NCBI GenBank assembly: GCA_000433515.1
Contig: FR891142.1
Coordinates: 1 to 14,440 of the forward strand
DNA length: 14,440 bases
Reading direction: 5' to 3'
DNA from: Candidatus Colimorpha enterica
GTDB taxonomy: Bacteria; Bacillota; Clostridia; Oscillospirales; CAG-272
Shown here: one piece after another, positions 1 to 6,389 of the stretch
Position numbering within the stretch: position 1 is the first letter of the stretch
Layout: each line of letters opens with the position of its first letter
The notes under the pieces: generated by a model
Told to the model about the DNA's origin: nothing
The model's database searches: none
Seen by the model: only the letters and a program-made list of their open reading frames with translations
Program-made: the position numbers and the translations under genes

Positions 1-11
1 CGGCGGTTTTC

Positions 12-20
12 TGTTAAAAT
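12..20 (+). promoter_or_regulatory. Possible extended -10 element upstream of the GNAT-like gene
   Basis: TGTTAAAAT fits the TGnTAnAAT extended -10 pattern and lies about 60 bases before the start codon at 81. The expected -35 position falls at or beyond the window edge, so the promoter cannot be confirmed. The preceding GCGG followed by TTTT at positions 3-10 could equally be the tail of a terminator belonging to a gene outside the window. Confidence 0.25.
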
Positions 21-31
21 AATATTGTTTT

Positions 32-66
32 CGGCAGACACTGCCGTTCATCGCCGTCCGACGGCG
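32..66 (+). other. Two tandem short hairpins in the 5' leader of the GNAT-like gene
   Basis: Two perfect inverted repeats sit just before the ribosome binding site. The first is CGGCAG-ACA-CTGCCG (32-46). The second is CGCCG-TCCGA-CGGCG (52-66). Neither is followed by a T-run, so they are not obvious terminators. AAGGAG at 70-75 begins four bases after the second hairpin, which could therefore influence ribosome access. That regulatory role is inference. Short GC stems also arise by chance in DNA of this composition. Confidence 0.35.
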
Positions 67-80
67 GATAAGGAGAAAAA

Positions 81-497
81 ATGCTTGAAATAAAACCGAT
101 CGAAGACAAAAACGAGCAGGAAACGCTCTGCCGTCTCTGCGGTATTGAATACCGGGAGGAATTATTCGCCTACAAGGCATATGAGGACGGAAAGCTGTTT
201 GCCGCCGCTCAGTTCGACATATGCGGCGGATATGCCGTGATATACGAGATGAGTCAGGTGACCGGCAGCGCCGACGATTTTGAGGGGATGTTCATACTCG
301 GCAGAGCCGTTCTGAATTTTCTTGACCTCTGCGGCGTGAAGGAGGCGGTTTACAGAGTCACCGATGAACACTCCGAAAAGCTGGCTAAGCTGGTCGGCTT
401 CCGCAAGGTCGGAGAGGAGTACAGAATCTCTCTTGTCGGGCTGTTCACCTCGCCATGCTCCCACGGAAACGGGTACAAAGCCGGAAATGAAAGCTGA
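81..497 (+). CDS. Small GNAT-like acetyltransferase-fold protein
   Basis: Hypothetical protein of 138 residues with a strong ribosome binding site, AAGGAG at 70-75, five bases before the ATG. The pattern suggests a GNAT fold: an N-terminal LEIKPIEDKNE strand/helix, a central strand pair around residues 37-60, a helix near LGRAVLNFLDLCG (about residues 74-86), and a closing segment, EKLAKLVGFRKVGEEYRISL, typical of the GNAT C-terminus ('neighbour, position, GF.. ..y'). The classical Q/RxxGxG/A acetyl-CoA loop is not evident, so it may bind a cofactor differently or be non-catalytic. The 3' end overlaps the preferred cca start by 11 bases, which suggests co-transcription and translational coupling with tRNA maturation. 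Its substrate cannot be inferred. Confidence 0.7.
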   Translation: MLEIKPIEDKNEQETLCRLCGIEYREELFAYKAYEDGKLFAAAQFDICGGYAVIYEMSQVTGSADDFEGMFILGRAVLNFLDLCGVKEAVYRVTDEHSEKLAKLVGFRKVGEEYRISLVGLFTSPCSHGNGYKAGNES

Positions 498-1815
498 CAT
501 GACACTTCCCGGATACGTAGCCGACGTTATCCGGCGGCTGGAGGAAAACGGTCATTCCGCATATGCCGTCGGCGGGTGCGTCCGCGATATGCTTATGGGA
601 CGGGTTCCGCATGACTATGATGTCTGCACCGATGCGCTTCCGGAGCAGACAAAAAACGCCTTTCCCGACAGAATCACCATCGATACCGGAATAAAGCACG
701 GCACGGTCACGGTGATATCTGACGGGCATCCGGTCGAGATCACGACCTTCCGCACCGAATCCGGCTATTCCGACGGCAGGCACCCCGACTCAGTCAGCTT
801 CACCTCCTCGCTTGAGGGCGACCTGTCGCGCCGGGATTTCACCGTGAACGCAATGGCTTATTCCGGAAAAACCGGGCTTATCGACATTTCCGGCGGCAGA
901 GACGATCTTGAAAACCGCATCATCCGCTGTGTCGGAGACCCGGAAAAGCGGTTTTCGGAGGATCATCTGAGAATTCTCCGGGCGATACGCTTCTCCGCGG
1001 TGCTCGGATACAATATCGAAGAAAGAACCTCGGCGGCGGTCATGAAGCTGAAGGACAGCCTTGTCACCGTGTCGCCGGAACGGATCGCCGCAGAGCTTGA
1101 CAAGGCAGTCATGGGAATAAATTTCGGAAAGGTGCTGACGGAATATCCGGAGGTTTTCGCTGTATTCATCCCGGAGCTTGCACCCTGCATCGGATATGAT
1201 CAGAACAATCCGCATCACATCCATGACCTGCTGACCCACACCGCAAAAGCCGTCGATGCCTGCCCGGATGACAGGATCGTCAGACTCGCCGCGCTGTTCC
1301 ACGACCTCGGAAAGCCCTCAACCGTGACGGTCGGCAGTGACGGAGTGTCGCACTACATCGGACACGCAAGGGTCAGCACGGAAATGGCAGACGCGATAAT
1401 GCACCGCCTGCGTTACGGCACCGCCGACATCCGCGCCGTCACGGAGCTTGTCAGATACCACGACGGCGTCATTGACGAGACCGAAAAAGCGGTGAAAAGG
1501 CGTCTGGCACAGCTCGGTGAGAAGCAGTTTTTCCGCCTTGTTGACCTGAAAAGAGCCGACAATGCCGCCCAGACCGCCGACCCGGATTTCAGGCACGATT
1601 ACGCGGAGCATTTAAAAGCGATCGCGCACGACATAATAAGCCGCAAGGACTGCCTGTCGCTGAAAAACCTATCAGTGAACGGCAGCGATCTCCTCGCTCT
1701 CGGGCTTTCCGGCAGGGATATCGGCACGGCGCTTGATTCCATGCTGAACGCCGTCATCGACGGAAATGTCGCAAACGAAAAAAGCCGGCTTATCGAATGG
1801 TATTTCGGAAAATAG
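487..1815 (+). CDS. cca: CCA tRNA nucleotidyltransferase (CCA-adding enzyme, class II)
   Basis: Adds or repairs the 3'-terminal CCA of tRNAs from CTP and ATP in the cytoplasm. About 442 residues from the start at 487. The nucleotidyltransferase head carries AVGGCVRD (G29, G30, R33, D34) and the metal-binding DYD motif (D43 and D45) in HDYDVCTDA. These are followed by RRDFTVNAMAY and FSEDHLRILRAIRF, the neck region typical of the poly(A) polymerase/CCA family. An HD domain follows, with HHIHDLLTHT and LFHDLGKPS (H272-D273), as in many Firmicute CCA enzymes. The open frame continues upstream to an ATG at 364, but that stretch lies inside the preceding gene and is not family-like. ATG 487 overlaps the upstream gene by 11 bases. 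ATG 499 is an alternative start, preceded by GGAAATGAAAG. The stop at 1815 faces the Dabb gene. Confidence 0.93.
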   Translation: MKADMTLPGYVADVIRRLEENGHSAYAVGGCVRDMLMGRVPHDYDVCTDALPEQTKNAFPDRITIDTGIKHGTVTVISDGHPVEITTFRTESGYSDGRHPDSVSFTSSLEGDLSRRDFTVNAMAYSGKTGLIDISGGRDDLENRIIRCVGDPEKRFSEDHLRILRAIRFSAVLGYNIEERTSAAVMKLKDSLVTVSPERIAAELDKAVMGINFGKVLTEYPEVFAVFIPELAPCIGYDQNNPHHIHDLLTHTAKAVDACPDDRIVRLAALFHDLGKPSTVTVGSDGVSHYIGHARVSTEMADAIMHRLRYGTADIRAVTELVRYHDGVIDETEKAVKRRLAQLGEKQFFRLVDLKRADNAAQTADPDFRHDYAEHLKAIAHDIISRKDCLSLKNLSVNGSDLLALGLSGRDIGTALDSMLNAVIDGNVANEKSRLIEWYFGK

Positions 1816-1821
1816 GGTCAG

Positions 1822-1863
1822 GCTCTGTCTTTACGCCTCAAAATCGAGGCAAAGCCTCAGAGC
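1822..1863. other. Nested inverted repeats at the convergent cca / Dabb-gene junction
   Basis: GCTCTG (1822-1827) pairs with CAGAGC (1858-1863), and inside it GCCTC (1835-1839) pairs with GAGGC (1846-1850). The two stems could stack into one hairpin spanning the 3' end of the Dabb gene and the 15-base gap after cca. No T-run follows on either strand, so it is at best a weak or atypical terminator. A shared 3'-end structure for two converging transcripts is inference. Confidence 0.35.
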
Positions 1864-2133
1864 GGTATAAGGACGGACAAAAGTGTCGGCAACCGCGCAG
1901 TGTATCGGATTCTTCGAATACCCCGCAAGCGCTTCTGCGGAGACAAATTCCGAATTCAGCATCATGTCCGCAGTTGACGACGGCAGTCCGGAGATCTCAA
2001 GCGTCAGCTTTTCAAGTCCGTCGATCTTCCCGACAAGACCTTCAAGCTCCCGCTTTGCGTTTTCCTTTATGCCTTTCACCTCTTCGGCAGAATAACCTTC
2101 TTTGAGCTTCCAGAGAATTATGTGTTTTACCAT
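1831..2133 (-). CDS. Dabb-family (stress-responsive A/B barrel) protein
   Basis: Small cytoplasmic protein of 100 residues, beginning MVKHIILWKLKEGYSAEEV, the characteristic opening of the Dabb family. Members form a dimeric ferredoxin-like barrel. The middle segment, LVGKIDGLEKLTLEISG, and the later SEFVSAEALAGYSKNPIHCAV (YxxxPxH pattern) match the family layout. The reading frame extends upstream to 2196, but the ATG at 2133 is chosen because the family begins there and AAAGGAA lies a few bases upstream. The gene is transcribed alone, from a promoter at 2223-2251. Functions in the family vary (stress proteins, small oxygenases or cyclases), and no substrate can be assigned here. Confidence 0.85.
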   Translation of the reverse strand: MVKHIILWKLKEGYSAEEVKGIKENAKRELEGLVGKIDGLEKLTLEISGLPSSTADMMLNSEFVSAEALAGYSKNPIHCAVADTFVRPYTALRLCLDFEA

Positions 2134-2222
2134 GACAGTATTCCTTTCGCCGCGGAGTGCGGCATAAGATTTCGGCGCACAGCCTTCACGGCACAAGGTG
2201 CGGGGAAGCCTGCGGCATACTG

Positions 2223-2251
2223 ATTATAACACACAATCGACGCGTTGTCAC
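2223..2251 (-). promoter_or_regulatory. Sigma-A-type promoter for the Dabb gene
   Basis: On the minus strand, GTGACA (2251-2246) is a 5/6 match to the -35 consensus. A 17-base spacer follows, then a perfect TATAAT (2228-2223). Transcription would start near 2216 and give a leader of roughly 80 bases before the ATG at 2133. Motif quality and spacing are read directly from the sequence; activity is inferred. Confidence 0.7.
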
Positions 2252-2377
2252 CGGTTTTGACGGAATTTTTTTCGGGCAGCACATATAAAACCGATCTCAA
2301 ACCGACGATGATGCTGAAGCGGGGTGAAAAAGTCCGGAAAACGCTGTTCATAAATTGCTCCGACTACCGGGGAGCCG

Positions 2378-2413
2378 GCTGCCGTTTCGCGGCAAGTTTA
2401 CAAAAACGGCAGC
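2378..2413. repeat. Perfect 10-bp inverted repeat between two divergent promoters
   Basis: GCTGCCGTTT (2378-2387) and AAACGGCAGC (2404-2413) form a perfect inverted repeat around a 16-base centre. The left arm overlaps a second, smaller inverted repeat, TGCCG-TTTCG-CGGCA (2380-2394), so alternative pairings exist. It lies 24 bases upstream of the -35 of the LTA-synthase-family promoter and about 125 bases from the -35 of the Dabb promoter. It is not followed by a T-run. A protein-binding operator or upstream regulatory element is plausible but not proven. Confidence 0.45.
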
Positions 2414-2436
2414 AGGCAGAATTCATAATTATGTTA

Positions 2437-2465
2437 TTGATTTACTCTGCCTTTCATGGTATAAT
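2437..2465 (+). promoter_or_regulatory. Sigma-A-type promoter for the LTA-synthase-family gene
   Basis: TTGATT (2437-2442), a 17-base spacer and a perfect TATAAT (2460-2465) make a near-canonical vegetative promoter. The predicted start near 2472 leaves a leader of about 75 bases. The divergent region from 2134 to 2546 holds no convincing gene; it contains this promoter, the Dabb promoter and the inverted repeats. Confidence 0.75.
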
Positions 2466-2489
2466 AAACAGTAAGTTGCCGTATGCCAA

Positions 2490-2514
2490 CTGCCGGCTGT
2501 ATTCGCGGCAGCCG
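2490..2514 (+). promoter_or_regulatory. Leader hairpin(s) before the LTA-synthase-family gene
   Basis: In the 5' leader, CTGCCG (2490-2495) can pair with CGGCAG (2506-2511). Alternatively CGGCTG (2494-2499) can pair with CAGCCG (2509-2514). The two stems overlap and exclude each other. They end about 20 bases before the ribosome binding site GGAGG (2536-2540). No T-run follows. A regulatory role is inference from position only. Confidence 0.35.
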
Positions 2515-2546
2515 TATTTTCGGCTCAAAAATCCCGGAGGATACCA

Positions 2547-4652
2547 ATGGATAATTCCACAGCAAAAACCGAAAGAAGAGACAGGATAACCGCCGCGCTT
2601 AAATATGCCTGCCGGTTCATTCCCGCGCTCATTCTTGCGGTCCTAATGATAATTGCGCTGACAGACGTGCATTTTGTTCTGTCGGATGCCGGAACGTCGG
2701 GAGCAAAGAGCTATGATCCGACATATCTGATACTGATGATAGTCATGCTCGGGCTTTCGGTGATTGTTCCGCTGCTCGGCGACGGCGTTGCAAAGTATAT
2801 TGCCGGCGGAGCCGCTTTTGCCGGCTTCCCGTTTGTCTGCTTCTATCTGCTTGAGTATTACAGCCGGAATCCTTTCAGGGAAAGTCCGGTAATGAAGCAG
2901 GATATCGTCATGCTGAACGTGATCCTGTTCTATCTGCTGGCAGTTACCCTGCTTTTTCTGACGACGCGGTCGGATGTGGCGCTTGCCGTGACGGCGGCGG
3001 TTCCGATGATATTCGGATTCGCAAATTATCTTGCCGTAGCCTTCCGCGACGCGCCGGTTTTCCCGTGGGATGTGCTCTCGCTCGGGACGGCTATGTCGGT
3101 GCTTGACAACTACAGGATCGAAATGACGAGCAAGCTGTGGTTCATCATTTTCACTTATGTATTTATGATCGGCTTTGCGTTTCTCACCGGATTCAGGTTC
3201 AGGATGAAAAAGAAGCTGATCTGGGTCAATATAGTCGCCGCGGTCGTTGCTTTGTCATCGTTCATCGGATTTATGGCATACGCAAGGTCGGACGAAGCCG
3301 AGAGCCGGTACGGCTACTATCCTTATCTTTTTTCCTCGAAATATCTCTACAAATACAACGGAACCGCGCTCAGCTTCGTCTGGACGACAAAATATCTGAA
3401 GCTCAACGCCCCCAAGGGGTATTCGACCGACGAGCTGAGGGCTCTGTACGAAAAGTACAAAGAACCGAAGCAGCCGGAGCAGGATATAAAACCGAACATC
3501 ATTGTAATAATGAACGAAGCGTTCTCTGACCTGTCGGTGCTTGCAAAAGAGGGTAAATTCAGCACGAATCAGGATTATCTGCCGTTCATCCATGCGGCGG
3601 AGAGGAATCCGGAGATGTACAAATTCTTCCGCACCGGCAGTGTTTACGTTTCGGTCAAGGGCGGAAACACCCCGAACTCGGAATTTGAGTTTCTGACCGG
3701 AACGTCGATGGCATATCTGCCGACCGGCTCGATTCCGTTTCAGCAGTATATAAATTCCTCTCAGCTTTCGATCGTCTCTCAGCTGAAGGACGCCGGATAT
3801 GATGCGACTGCAATGCACCCCTATCCCGGAAGCGGTTGGGAGCGCGATGAGGTCTACCCCCGTCTCGGCTTTGACGGTATGTACTTCTATTCCGATTTCA
3901 AGGGTGCGGAGCGGGTGAGAAGCTATGTCAGCGACAGCGGGATGTACAAAAAGCTGATATCGCTGTATGAGGAGAAGCGCGCATCGGGCGATACCGACCC
4001 GCAGTTTTTCTTCGGTGTCACCATGCAGAATCACGGAAGTTACAAAAAGGTCACCGGCTTCACTCCGGATGTCACGGTTGACGGGCTGGACATAAACTCG
4101 TCGTCAACCTATTATGAGCTTGCATCGTATCTCTCTCTGATAAAGAGGTCAGACGAGGCGCTTTCTGAGCTGATAAATTATTTCAACAGCATTGACGAGC
4201 CGACGATAATCCTCATGTTCGGCGACCATCAGCCGAACGATTATGTCGTAAGACCGATACTCTCGATGAACGGCATCAAGGACATTTCGGCTGAAGACCT
4301 TGAGACACAGCAGCTCCGCTGGCAGACGCCGTATATCGTCTGGGCGAACTACGGTGTTGCCGGGGAAAATGAGCATTTCGTGACAACGACAAGCCTCAAT
4401 TATCTTGGTATGATGCTGATGAAAACCGCCGGGATTACGCTGACACCGTTCCAGAACTGGCAGCTGACGGAGCTTCTGCCGAACTATCCTGTGATCAATG
4501 CGAACTGCTATGTCACGTCGGATCTGGTTTTCCACAGTGTCAAGGACATTTACTCCGAAGATATGCTTTCGCTTTACGCAAAGCTCCAGTACAATCTGCT
4601 GTTCGACAAGAAGAACACGGTGACAGGACTTTTCAGCCTGAAAAATCAGTGA
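2547..4652 (+). CDS. LTA-synthase-family membrane phosphoglycerol transferase
   Basis: Membrane-anchored enzyme of the alkaline phosphatase/sulfatase superfamily, 701 residues. Family members transfer glycerol phosphate from phosphatidylglycerol to build lipoteichoic acid or related glycopolymers outside the membrane. The N-terminal third has about seven hydrophobic segments (near residues 22-42, 58-78, 82-102, 122-142, 146-166, 196-216 and 226-246), more than the five typical of LtaS. The extracellular catalytic domain follows, with IIVIMNEAFSDL (E324, metal ligand position), KGGNTPNSEFEFLTG (T375, predicted nucleophile), TMQNHGSY (H496) and MFGDHQPN (D560, H561). All core motifs are present, so it should be active. 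GGAGG at 2536-2540 supports the start. It is probably co-transcribed with the DUF5662 gene 26 bases downstream. The exact polymer it makes cannot be told from sequence. Confidence 0.88.
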   Translation: MDNSTAKTERRDRITAALKYACRFIPALILAVLMIIALTDVHFVLSDAGTSGAKSYDPTYLILMIVMLGLSVIVPLLGDGVAKYIAGGAAFAGFPFVCFYLLEYYSRNPFRESPVMKQDIVMLNVILFYLLAVTLLFLTTRSDVALAVTAAVPMIFGFANYLAVAFRDAPVFPWDVLSLGTAMSVLDNYRIEMTSKLWFIIFTYVFMIGFAFLTGFRFRMKKKLIWVNIVAAVVALSSFIGFMAYARSDEAESRYGYYPYLFSSKYLYKYNGTALSFVWTTKYLKLNAPKGYSTDELRALYEKYKEPKQPEQDIKPNIIVIMNEAFSDLSVLAKEGKFSTNQDYLPFIHAAERNPEMYKFFRTGSVYVSVKGGNTPNSEFEFLTGTSMAYLPTGSIPFQQYINSSQLSIVSQLKDAGYDATAMHPYPGSGWERDEVYPRLGFDGMYFYSDFKGAERVRSYVSDSGMYKKLISLYEEKRASGDTDPQFFFGVTMQNHGSYKKVTGFTPDVTVDGLDINSSSTYYELASYLSLIKRSDEALSELINYFNSIDEPTIILMFGDHQPNDYVVRPILSMNGIKDISAEDLETQQLRWQTPYIVWANYGVAGENEHFVTTTSLNYLGMMLMKTAGITLTPFQNWQLTELLPNYPVINANCYVTSDLVFHSVKDIYSEDMLSLYAKLQYNLLFDKKNTVTGLFSLKNQ

Positions 4653-4678
4653 GCGGGAACGACAGAAGGACAACGGCA

Positions 4679-5209
4679 ATGCACATAATAAAGCATTTCA
4701 GAACCATAACAAAACACCGTCACGCGGTCATAAGGCACTGCTTCAGGGCAGGGATACCGCTTCAGGGGCTGCTGCACGACCTGTCGAAGTATTCGCCGAC
4801 CGAGTTCATTCCCGGCGCGAGGTTCTGGCAGGGGACGCGCAGTCCGAACGAGGCAGAGCGCGAAAAGTACGGCTATTCCGCCGCGTGGCTCCATCATAAG
4901 GGTCGGAACAGGCATCATTTCGAGTACTGGAGCGACTACAACCCGGTCGAGCGCAGCGTTATGCCGGTGAAGATGCCGCGGAAGTACGTTGCCGAGATGT
5001 TCTGCGACCGCGTTGCCGCGAGCAAGATATATCAGGGAAAAAACTACACCGACTCACACCCTCTGTCCTACTTTCTTCCCGGAAAGGCCAAGCGGTTCAT
5101 TCATCCCGAAACCTCTGACGAGATCGAGTTTCTGCTCAGAATGCTTGCCGGGAAAGGGGAGGATGAGACGTTTGAGTATATCAGGCGGTGGGTGAAGGAA
5201 CGCCCGTAA
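4679..5209 (+). CDS. DUF5662-family conserved protein
   Basis: Conserved protein of 176 residues and unknown biochemical role. Recognisable family blocks are HFRTITKHRHAV near the N-terminus, LLHDLSKYSPTEF (H33, D34), FWQGTRSPNEAERE, AWLHHKGRNRHHFEYW and, later, DSHPLSYFLPG. The many conserved His and Asp residues, and an HD-like pair followed by HH, suggest a metal-binding helical fold distantly like HD hydrolases; this is inference. The start at ATG 4679 is preferred because AGAAGGA (4664-4670) lies eight bases upstream. A GTG at 4649, overlapping the stop of the previous gene, would add ten residues. It follows the LTA-synthase-family gene closely and is transcribed with it toward the terminator at 5227-5262. 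Confidence 0.8.
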   Translation: MHIIKHFRTITKHRHAVIRHCFRAGIPLQGLLHDLSKYSPTEFIPGARFWQGTRSPNEAEREKYGYSAAWLHHKGRNRHHFEYWSDYNPVERSVMPVKMPRKYVAEMFCDRVAASKIYQGKNYTDSHPLSYFLPGKAKRFIHPETSDEIEFLLRMLAGKGEDETFEYIRRWVKERP

Positions 5210-5226
5210 CATAAGCAAACATGAAA

Positions 5227-5262
5227 AAAGCGCCGCTCCCGTTGATTTGGGAGCGGCGCTTT
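5227..5262. terminator. Strong bidirectional rho-independent terminator
   Basis: AAAGCGCCGCTCCC (5227-5240) and GGGAGCGGCGCTTT (5249-5262) form a perfect 14-bp stem with an 8-base loop. On the plus strand it ends transcription of the LTA-synthase-family/DUF5662 unit, 17 bases after the stop, with a short T-tract. On the minus strand the stem is followed by six T residues (complement of A 5224-5229), so it also ends the long leftward operon. Confidence 0.9.
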
Positions 5263-5409
5263 CTGATTGCTGTCGGTTCATTCCGCAGTTTCTTCGGAGA
5301 GTATCGCGAAAAGCACTGCGCCTGCCGGTCTTCACGAGGGTATCGATGTTCATCAGTCTTTACCGTCCTGATCCGGAGCCGCAGCCCCAATAAAATTATT
5401 TATCAGTTT

Positions 5410-5480
5410 AAAAGTTTTTGAAAGTTCCAAGAAAACTTTTTTTCAAAAAGTTTTCTTGGCGGGTCCGGGCAGAGCCCGGA
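5410..5480. repeat. Compact palindromic element of two adjacent hairpins
   Basis: A perfect 15-bp palindrome, CCAAGAAAACTTTTT (5427-5441) with AAAAAGTTTTCTTGG (5445-5459), has a 3-base loop. It is followed at once by TCCGGGC-AGA-GCCCGGA (5464-5480). Upstream, AAAAGTTTT (5410-5418) can instead pair with AAAACTTTT (5432-5440), giving a mutually exclusive fold. From memory, AT-rich CAAAAAGTTTTCTTGG palindromes joined to a GGGTCC...GAGCCC stem recur between genes in several clostridial gut genomes. If so, this is one copy of a dispersed intergenic repeat or terminator-like element. It lies just 3' of the XRE gene on the minus strand. Positions 5210-5490 otherwise hold no supported gene. Confidence 0.6.
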
Positions 5481-5490
5481 AGGAAAAAAC

Positions 5491-6375
5491 TCACTTCAAC
5501 CCGTCAACCGCTTCGCGGCGCCTTATTGAGTAGGCATAGGCATTTTCAAAATCCTTCAGGCCGGCGGAGCATTTTTCGAGTAAAGACAAACACCATACCG
5601 AGAGCATCGGCACAAGCTGACTGCCGGTGGCTTCTATCAGCCGGATCTTTGCCTGCCGGAACTCGCCCTTTGCGCAGAGGATCATTCCCTCGCAGACCGC
5701 ACGGTGTTTCCTTTCGGAAAAGGTTGTGACGGAGAACAGCTTTGCGGCATAGTCGGCACCGTTTTTCAGCATCTCTGATATTGCGGCAATCTTCACAATG
5801 TCGTTCCCGCATCCGCCGCACTTAAGTACCGGGGCAATTGCTTCCGCATCCTCTCCCGGCGCGCTGTGGGCAAGAAACGATCTGATATAAACCGAATACA
5901 TCTTCGCATCGGCAAGGTATCCGGGAAAGATCACGTCCCCCTCGGAAAGCTCTCCGGTAACTCCGTCAAAGTACTCTGCAGCCAGCCGCAGTTCCCCTGC
6001 CATAAGCCCCTCCACGCCGCAGCGGAACGAGCATACGGAAGAGATCATCCGGAATTCTTCGTCCGATCCGGTCAGCCCCCTTGCGTAATCGAGACAGAGC
6101 GCATAGCTGCCCTTTCCGTATTCGTTTTTAATCATCGAAAGGAGTCTTCTGTTGCGCAGGCTCTCACCGTCGTCGCTGTCGTCAATAAAGTAGCCCGGCG
6201 GCAGTCCGAGCCGGGACGCAAGACAGCACAGGGTCTCAAGCGAGGGATAAGCATCCCCCGTTTCGATCCTGCTCAGCATATTTCTTGTGATATCCCCGCC
6301 GCAGAGCTCCTTCTGGGTCAACCCCATCTCAAGCCGGGCATTTTTGATCTTCTGTCCAAGTGCGGAATAGCTCAT
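5491..6375 (-). CDS. XRE-family transcriptional regulator with helical C-terminal domain
   Basis: Predicted DNA-binding protein of 294 residues. Residues about 6-62 are a Cro/C1-type helix-turn-helix: GQKIKNARLEMGLTQKELC, then ITRNMLSRIETGDAYPSLETL and a closing LASRLGLPPGYFID. The remaining roughly 230 residues look all-helical, with leucine/alanine-rich repeats resembling the TPR-like sensor domains of Rgg/PlcR-type regulators; no specific ligand motif is visible. CGGCGN near the middle gives a small cysteine cluster. ATG 6375 is chosen because GGGAGG sits just upstream; the frame remains open to 6414. It is the last gene of the long operon, 14 bases after the DivIVA-like gene, and reads into the element at 5410-5480 and the terminator at 5227-5262. 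Its targets are unknown. Confidence 0.82.
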   Translation of the reverse strand: MSYSALGQKIKNARLEMGLTQKELCGGDITRNMLSRIETGDAYPSLETLCCLASRLGLPPGYFIDDSDDGESLRNRRLLSMIKNEYGKGSYALCLDYARGLTGSDEEFRMISSVCSFRCGVEGLMAGELRLAAEYFDGVTGELSEGDVIFPGYLADAKMYSVYIRSFLAHSAPGEDAEAIAPVLKCGGCGNDIVKIAAISEMLKNGADYAAKLFSVTTFSERKHRAVCEGMILCAKGEFRQAKIRLIEATGSQLVPMLSVWCLSLLEKCSAGLKDFENAYAYSIRRREAVDGLK

Positions 6376-6389
6376 AGTCCTCCCGGCGG

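Noticed and set aside
364..486. Upstream extension of cca to an ATG at 364
   Set aside because: The 41 extra residues lie inside the GNAT-like gene in a different frame, are Ser/Arg-rich and unlike CCA-adding enzymes; the family fold starts just after ATG 487.
2245..2589. 114-residue forward frame in the divergent intergenic region
   Set aside because: It runs through the promoter, leader and ribosome binding site of the LTA-synthase-family gene in another frame and has no domain or Shine-Dalgarno support.
3255..4034. 259-residue open frame antisense to the LTA-synthase-family gene
   Set aside because: It is a shadow of a well-supported coding region with clear catalytic motifs on the other strand; its translation shows no family features.
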